12,115 nucleotides of DNA from Dissophora ornata. Its lineage: Eukaryota > Mortierellomycota > Mortierellomycetes > Mortierellales > Mortierellaceae. The notes under the pieces are model-generated. The model made no database searches and had not been told where the DNA came from. It saw nothing but the letters and a program-made list of their open reading frames with translations. How positions within the stretch are numbered: the first letter of the stretch is position 1; every line of letters begins with the position of its first letter. Shown here in pieces: positions 9,242 through 12,115 of this stretch. The stretch spans positions 1-12,115 of the forward strand of contig MU617487.1 of the NCBI GenBank assembly GCA_025201705.1. Reading direction: 5' to 3'. Made by a program: the position numbers and the translations under genes.

Positions 9242-10836
9242 CACCAGCACATACCTTTCGTGACATTAGCGCACTCATGGTTACCACGCAGCAAGAAAAA
9301 GTTTTCTGGGTACTTGATCTTGTAACAAAACAACAGCAGGATCGTCTCCAGACTCTGCTTCCCGCGATCCACATAGTCTCCAAGGAACAAAAAGTTGGCC
9401 GATGGTGGGAACCCACACATTTCAAACATCCGCAACAGGTCCGTGTACTGCCCGTGGATATCACCCACAATCTTGACCGGCGCGTTCAGTTCAATGAGAG
9501 TCGGCTGCGACAAAAACACCTCTCTGGCAGTCTGACAAATATATACAATCTCATTGTTTCGTAAACAAATGTTCTTCGAGACCTTGCCCGAGTAACCCGC
9601 GTCCAACAATCGCGAAATTATGTCGTCCAAATCCATGCCCTTGTTCTTGTCGGACACAGATGATCCCAAGAATGGCAGCCGTGATGTTGGCGAGAGCTCC
9701 AAAGATTTAGATTGGCTGCCAGACTTTGGCGAGAGCGGAGGAGGGGACCGCGCTGAGGATTTCCCTGAAGACGGGATGGTCAGAGGTGCGAGACTAGGCC
9801 TCTTGACAAGAATCGGTTCGCCTGGTTCCAAGACTGCAAAAGGGATGCTGGGTTCGGGTGGAGGGGGGGAAGATGGCTCTCGTTGATCCTGCTCTGCGCC
9901 GTCGGGATGTCGCTCGATCAACGTGTCTTTGCTGCTATTATCATTACGACCATTCTGGTGGTGTGCTTGCTGGTTATCATCATTCCCATTGACAAGGTTG
10001 CCGTGGCTATCGTCGTTGCTGTTTCTGTTACCACCAGAGATATTGTTCTTGATGTGGTCAAAGTGTTGTTGCATCGTCTTTGTCGTTGCTGCATCCTTGG
10101 TGGTGTCTTTTTCAGTGGTCGATGCATGCGTCTCCATCCTGTCGTGTGTGGACGCGGCCACTGCAGCAGCAAAGGATGTCGGATCACCAAGGGCAGCGAG
10201 TCCATTCTGACCATTTGACTGCGAACCGGCAGGCCCTGAGCTCGGACCCAAAATAGCTTGGTTAGGCTGAGGGCCTCGTTGTTGGAGCTGCTGGAGGCTG
10301 TGATGGTGGTGGGGGCTTTCATGTGTGTGGGCCGGGGGCGGGGGCTGGATGACATCGCAGCTGGCCAGCGATGACTTGAGGCGCTTCTCAGAAATATCCT
10401 GACCCTGGCTCGGCAGGATGGTGCCAGAGGCAACAGAGGCATCGACCTGGACCGGACTGCCGTCCCTTGCAGAAGTGGGGGAAAGCGTAGCGAGCAGCGG
10501 GGCAGGGCTACTGTCACCACTGCTTCCAATTTGGGTAGTCTCGTGTGAGGCTCTGGCGGGAACAGAAGACGAGGGTGGATTGCTGTTGTTCTTGTCATGG
10601 GCATGGACAGGACCATTGACTGACTCTTCACTCTCTCCATTCGCACTGTTTACACCCCTGTTTGTGACAAGGCCGTCTTTGGTGCTATCGGCACTAATAC
10701 TCTCGTTGTTGTGGACATTGCCGTTTGCAGCCGAGCTGCCGAGACGGCTGGCGGCAGTGAGTTCGGCTTCAGTATCTCCGGAGAGGGGGCGGCTGGCACC
10801 CTTTGGACTCGGTCGTTTACTGGGCTGGTTCCCCAT
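8129..10836 (-). CDS. PPZ1: Serine/threonine protein phosphatase PP-Z (Ppz)
   Basis: Ppz enzymes are fungus-specific relatives of PP1 that act in monovalent-cation homeostasis, cell integrity and cell cycle. Exons are 10836-9255, 8888-8309 and a final exon, preferably 8186-8129, giving 739 residues. The N-terminus [10 protein letters not shown] has Gly2 and Ser6, suiting N-myristoylation. Residues 11-400 are Ser/Asn/Pro/His-rich and disordered, as usual for the family. The catalytic domain starts near 401. It keeps the metal and active-site motifs GDIHGQ (D459, H461), GDYVDRG (D487), GNHE (N519, H520), H568 in [19 protein letters not shown] (H643) and [11 protein letters not shown] (664-674). 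The junction AAAG|TC restores [17 protein letters not shown], matching Ppz rather than PP1 in the residues after GNHE. The C-terminus is uncertain: reading through gives KQRLR and a stop at 8305; a strong pyrimidine-rich acceptor at 8250 gives a stop at 8201; an acceptor at 8187 gives a hydrophilic tail ending at 8129. I prefer the last because it has a CTAAC branch-point-like motif upstream and a protein-like tail. Confidence 0.95.
8889..9254 (-). other. 366-bp PPZ intron with GT and T repeats next to the donor
   Basis: The donor GTATGT at 9254 and the acceptor TTGTAG at 8889 are canonical and restore the phosphatase frame. Only about ten bases into the intron lies a (GT)9 run followed by 23 or 24 T. 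The intron sits a few codons after GNHE. It is about three times longer than the other short introns here. Rightmost open frames in this region are read-through of the intron, not genes. Confidence 0.9.
9204..9244. repeat. Compound microsatellite A24 (AC)9
   Basis: The plus strand has 24 A (9204-9227) followed directly by nine AC units to 9244. It is a simple-sequence repeat inside the PPZ intron and prone to length change or assembly error. Confidence 0.95.
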
Positions 10837-11044
10837 GGGTAGAGAAGGTTCTCTTTAATTGACTTTCGGAGTGTGTAAAATAAAATAAGGTATTCCTTCA
10901 AAAAAGGACAAGGGTGGGGTATGGGCACGAAGGGTATACAAAATAACACCCCACAGTTGAGCGAAGAGAAGCAGATGCCAAGAGCGGAATGCAAAAGGGT
11001 GCGAAAGGAATGTGAAGAGAGAACAAAAGAGAAAGAGCGCGCGC

Positions 11045-11098
11045 GAAAGAGAGGGAGAGAGAGAGGGAGAGAGGGAGGTGGAGAGGAGAAGAGAAGGA
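11045..11098 (-). promoter_or_regulatory. GA/CT tract upstream of PPZ
   Basis: On the plus strand 34 purines (11045-11078), one T, then 19 more purines, mostly GA repeats. The coding strand is therefore a long CT block 209 to 262 nt upstream of the PPZ ATG. It probably lies in the promoter or 5' UTR. Confidence 0.45.
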
Positions 11099-11893
11099 CG
11101 GGGTGAGCAACACGAAAAAGTGGGAAGAAGGGGGGTGAAATGAGGTCCTCGTCCCTCCCATGCGTGCCTTGTCCTCGATTTATTACTTTTGCTCACCCTT
11201 CAGTTCTCACCCTGGCATTTCCTTGCCAGTCTGCCAGTCTTGAAACTTGCACCACAGGTGTCGTGTCAACAAAAACAAAACAAAAACTCACACTAGACCA
11301 TTGAAACGGAAATCAAAGGGATACGCTCCGTGAACAATGTCTATCGACATTCTCGACATTGCGTTTTTCCTTGGCAGACATGTGTGAATTGCCGACGGCT
11401 CCTCTCTTTTCTCTCCCTCCTGCTCGCGTTTGCGTACTCGCGTTTTCGTGCTCGCGTTTTGCTGCTCCATTCACCGACAATGCGGCTGCAAGGCATAATT
11501 GGACTTTCCGTGTGCTCTAACGCCTTGCTGACATAGAAATGGCAAGCAGCAGTGGCACCCCCGCATCCTCACCGTTGAGCGCAACAACAACAGCAGCAGC
11601 AGCACACACGACGTTTGTGGAGCGGACGAAAAAAATTTGCATTGGTTTGCATGTCGATATTCTGCAAACGTATTTATTTGAAATGCACGCTATCCTTCTT
11701 TTCTTGTGTTCGATTATGCCTCGCTGTTGATCAAGTGCATCAAGAGCCCTGCCGATTGGTGTCGACACAACAAAACTCGGCGTATTTTGGCTTTTTCTCC
11801 ACAACGGGGATGAAAGAAACTACTGCACGACCAATAACAAGCAGCATCAGCACGATGTATACGATAGATACCAGGCGCGTTTTACGAGACGAA

Positions 11894-11914
11894 GGGGGGG
11901 AGGGGGGGAGGGGG
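11894..11914 (+). other. G-run cluster, possible G-quadruplex
   Basis: Three G runs of 7, 7 and 5 separated by single A residues. Seven-base runs can each supply two G-triplets, so a quadruplex is possible. It is followed by CCCC, making a GGGGCCCC palindrome at 11911-11918. Confidence 0.45.
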
Positions 11915-11953
11915 CCCCATGAATTTGAGCTCCACAAAGGGCACTCAGATCGA

Positions 11954-11990
11954 CAAAAAGGGAAAAGGCGACCTATTTTGTCCCTTTTGG
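11954..11990. repeat. Imperfect inverted repeat
   Basis: CAAAAAGGGA (11954-11963) pairs with TCCCTTTTGG (11981-11990) at 9 of 10 positions across a 17-nt loop. A further direct copy AAAAAGGGAA follows at about 12003-12012. It could be a regulatory site or a chance structure in an A-rich region. Confidence 0.4.
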
Positions 11991-12115
11991 CACATGTGTC
12001 GGAAAAAGGGAAGCGAAAAAAAAGTTTATTGATTTGTGGATTTGTGGACTCTCTGAGGCTGCGAATAGAAAATGATCTGCCAAGAAGCCATATGTTTCTG
12101 AACGCTCAAAACAAA

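Larger units (their letters stand above)
10837..12115. other. PPZ upstream region, no coding gene recognised
   Basis: No open frame here shows a family motif, and several lack an ATG. Next to PPZ the coding strand is pyrimidine-rich over roughly 10870-11105, consistent with promoter and leader. Further right are a G-run cluster (11894-11914) and an imperfect hairpin (11954-11990). A plus-strand TTTATT near 12026 would be a poly(A) signal for another leftward gene beyond the edge, but this is speculative. Confidence 0.55.

Noticed and set aside
10418..10858. Plus-strand 146-codon hydrophobic open frame
   Set aside because: Antisense to the Ser/Asn-rich PPZ N-terminus; the hydrophobic look arises from reading Ser- and Asn-type codons backwards.
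11517..11937. Small open frames on both strands, one with a hydrophobic stretch like a membrane helix
   Set aside because: The hydrophobic one starts at TTG, not ATG; none has family features, and no splice partner was found.

Overview
The window looks like nuclear DNA from a filamentous fungus. It holds three multi-exon protein genes, all on the minus strand, with short GT-AG introns, AATAAA signals downstream of the stops and pyrimidine-rich promoters. Two products belong to fungal protein families: a Sog2-type RAM-network scaffold and a Ppz-type phosphatase. An early-diverging group such as Mortierellomycotina or Mucoromycota would fit the homopeptide-rich proteins and intron style, but that placement is only an impression from reading the sequence. 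I see no rRNA, tRNA, CRISPR array or transposon.

Layout from the right, in the direction of transcription. 10837-12115 is non-coding: promoter and 5' UTR of the phosphatase gene, with GA/CT tracts, a G-run cluster and an imperfect hairpin. 10836-8129 is the PPZ gene, encoding a myristoylatable Ser/Thr phosphatase of about 740 residues. Its 366-bp intron interrupts the catalytic domain, and its last exon is ambiguous. 8128-7471 is the PPZ 3' end plus the promoter of the next gene. 7470-5814 is a four-exon gene for a 438-residue protein with an N-terminal C2 domain and a C-terminal region of unknown function. 5813-5518 is a very short spacer holding a poly(A) signal and a CACGTG palindrome. 5517-950 is the five-exon SOG2 gene (1255 residues): leucine-rich repeats, a helical Sog2 domain and long Gln, Ala and Gly runs. 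949-1 is the SOG2 3' flank, rich in A tracts, with no convincing gene.

The splice junctions were rebuilt by hand. Apart from the final PPZ exon, each keeps the reading frame and restores a recognisable motif: LRR repeats in SOG2, the C2 core in the middle gene, and the stretch after GNHE in PPZ. Sog2 and Ppz both act in fungal cell integrity and morphogenesis, but their adjacency here does not show a joint function. I see no evidence for a new multi-gene system. The most interesting points are a tandem pair of NDR/Cbk1-type consensus sites in Sog2, the uncharacterised C-terminal region of the C2 protein, and the repeat-laden PPZ intron beside its donor site.
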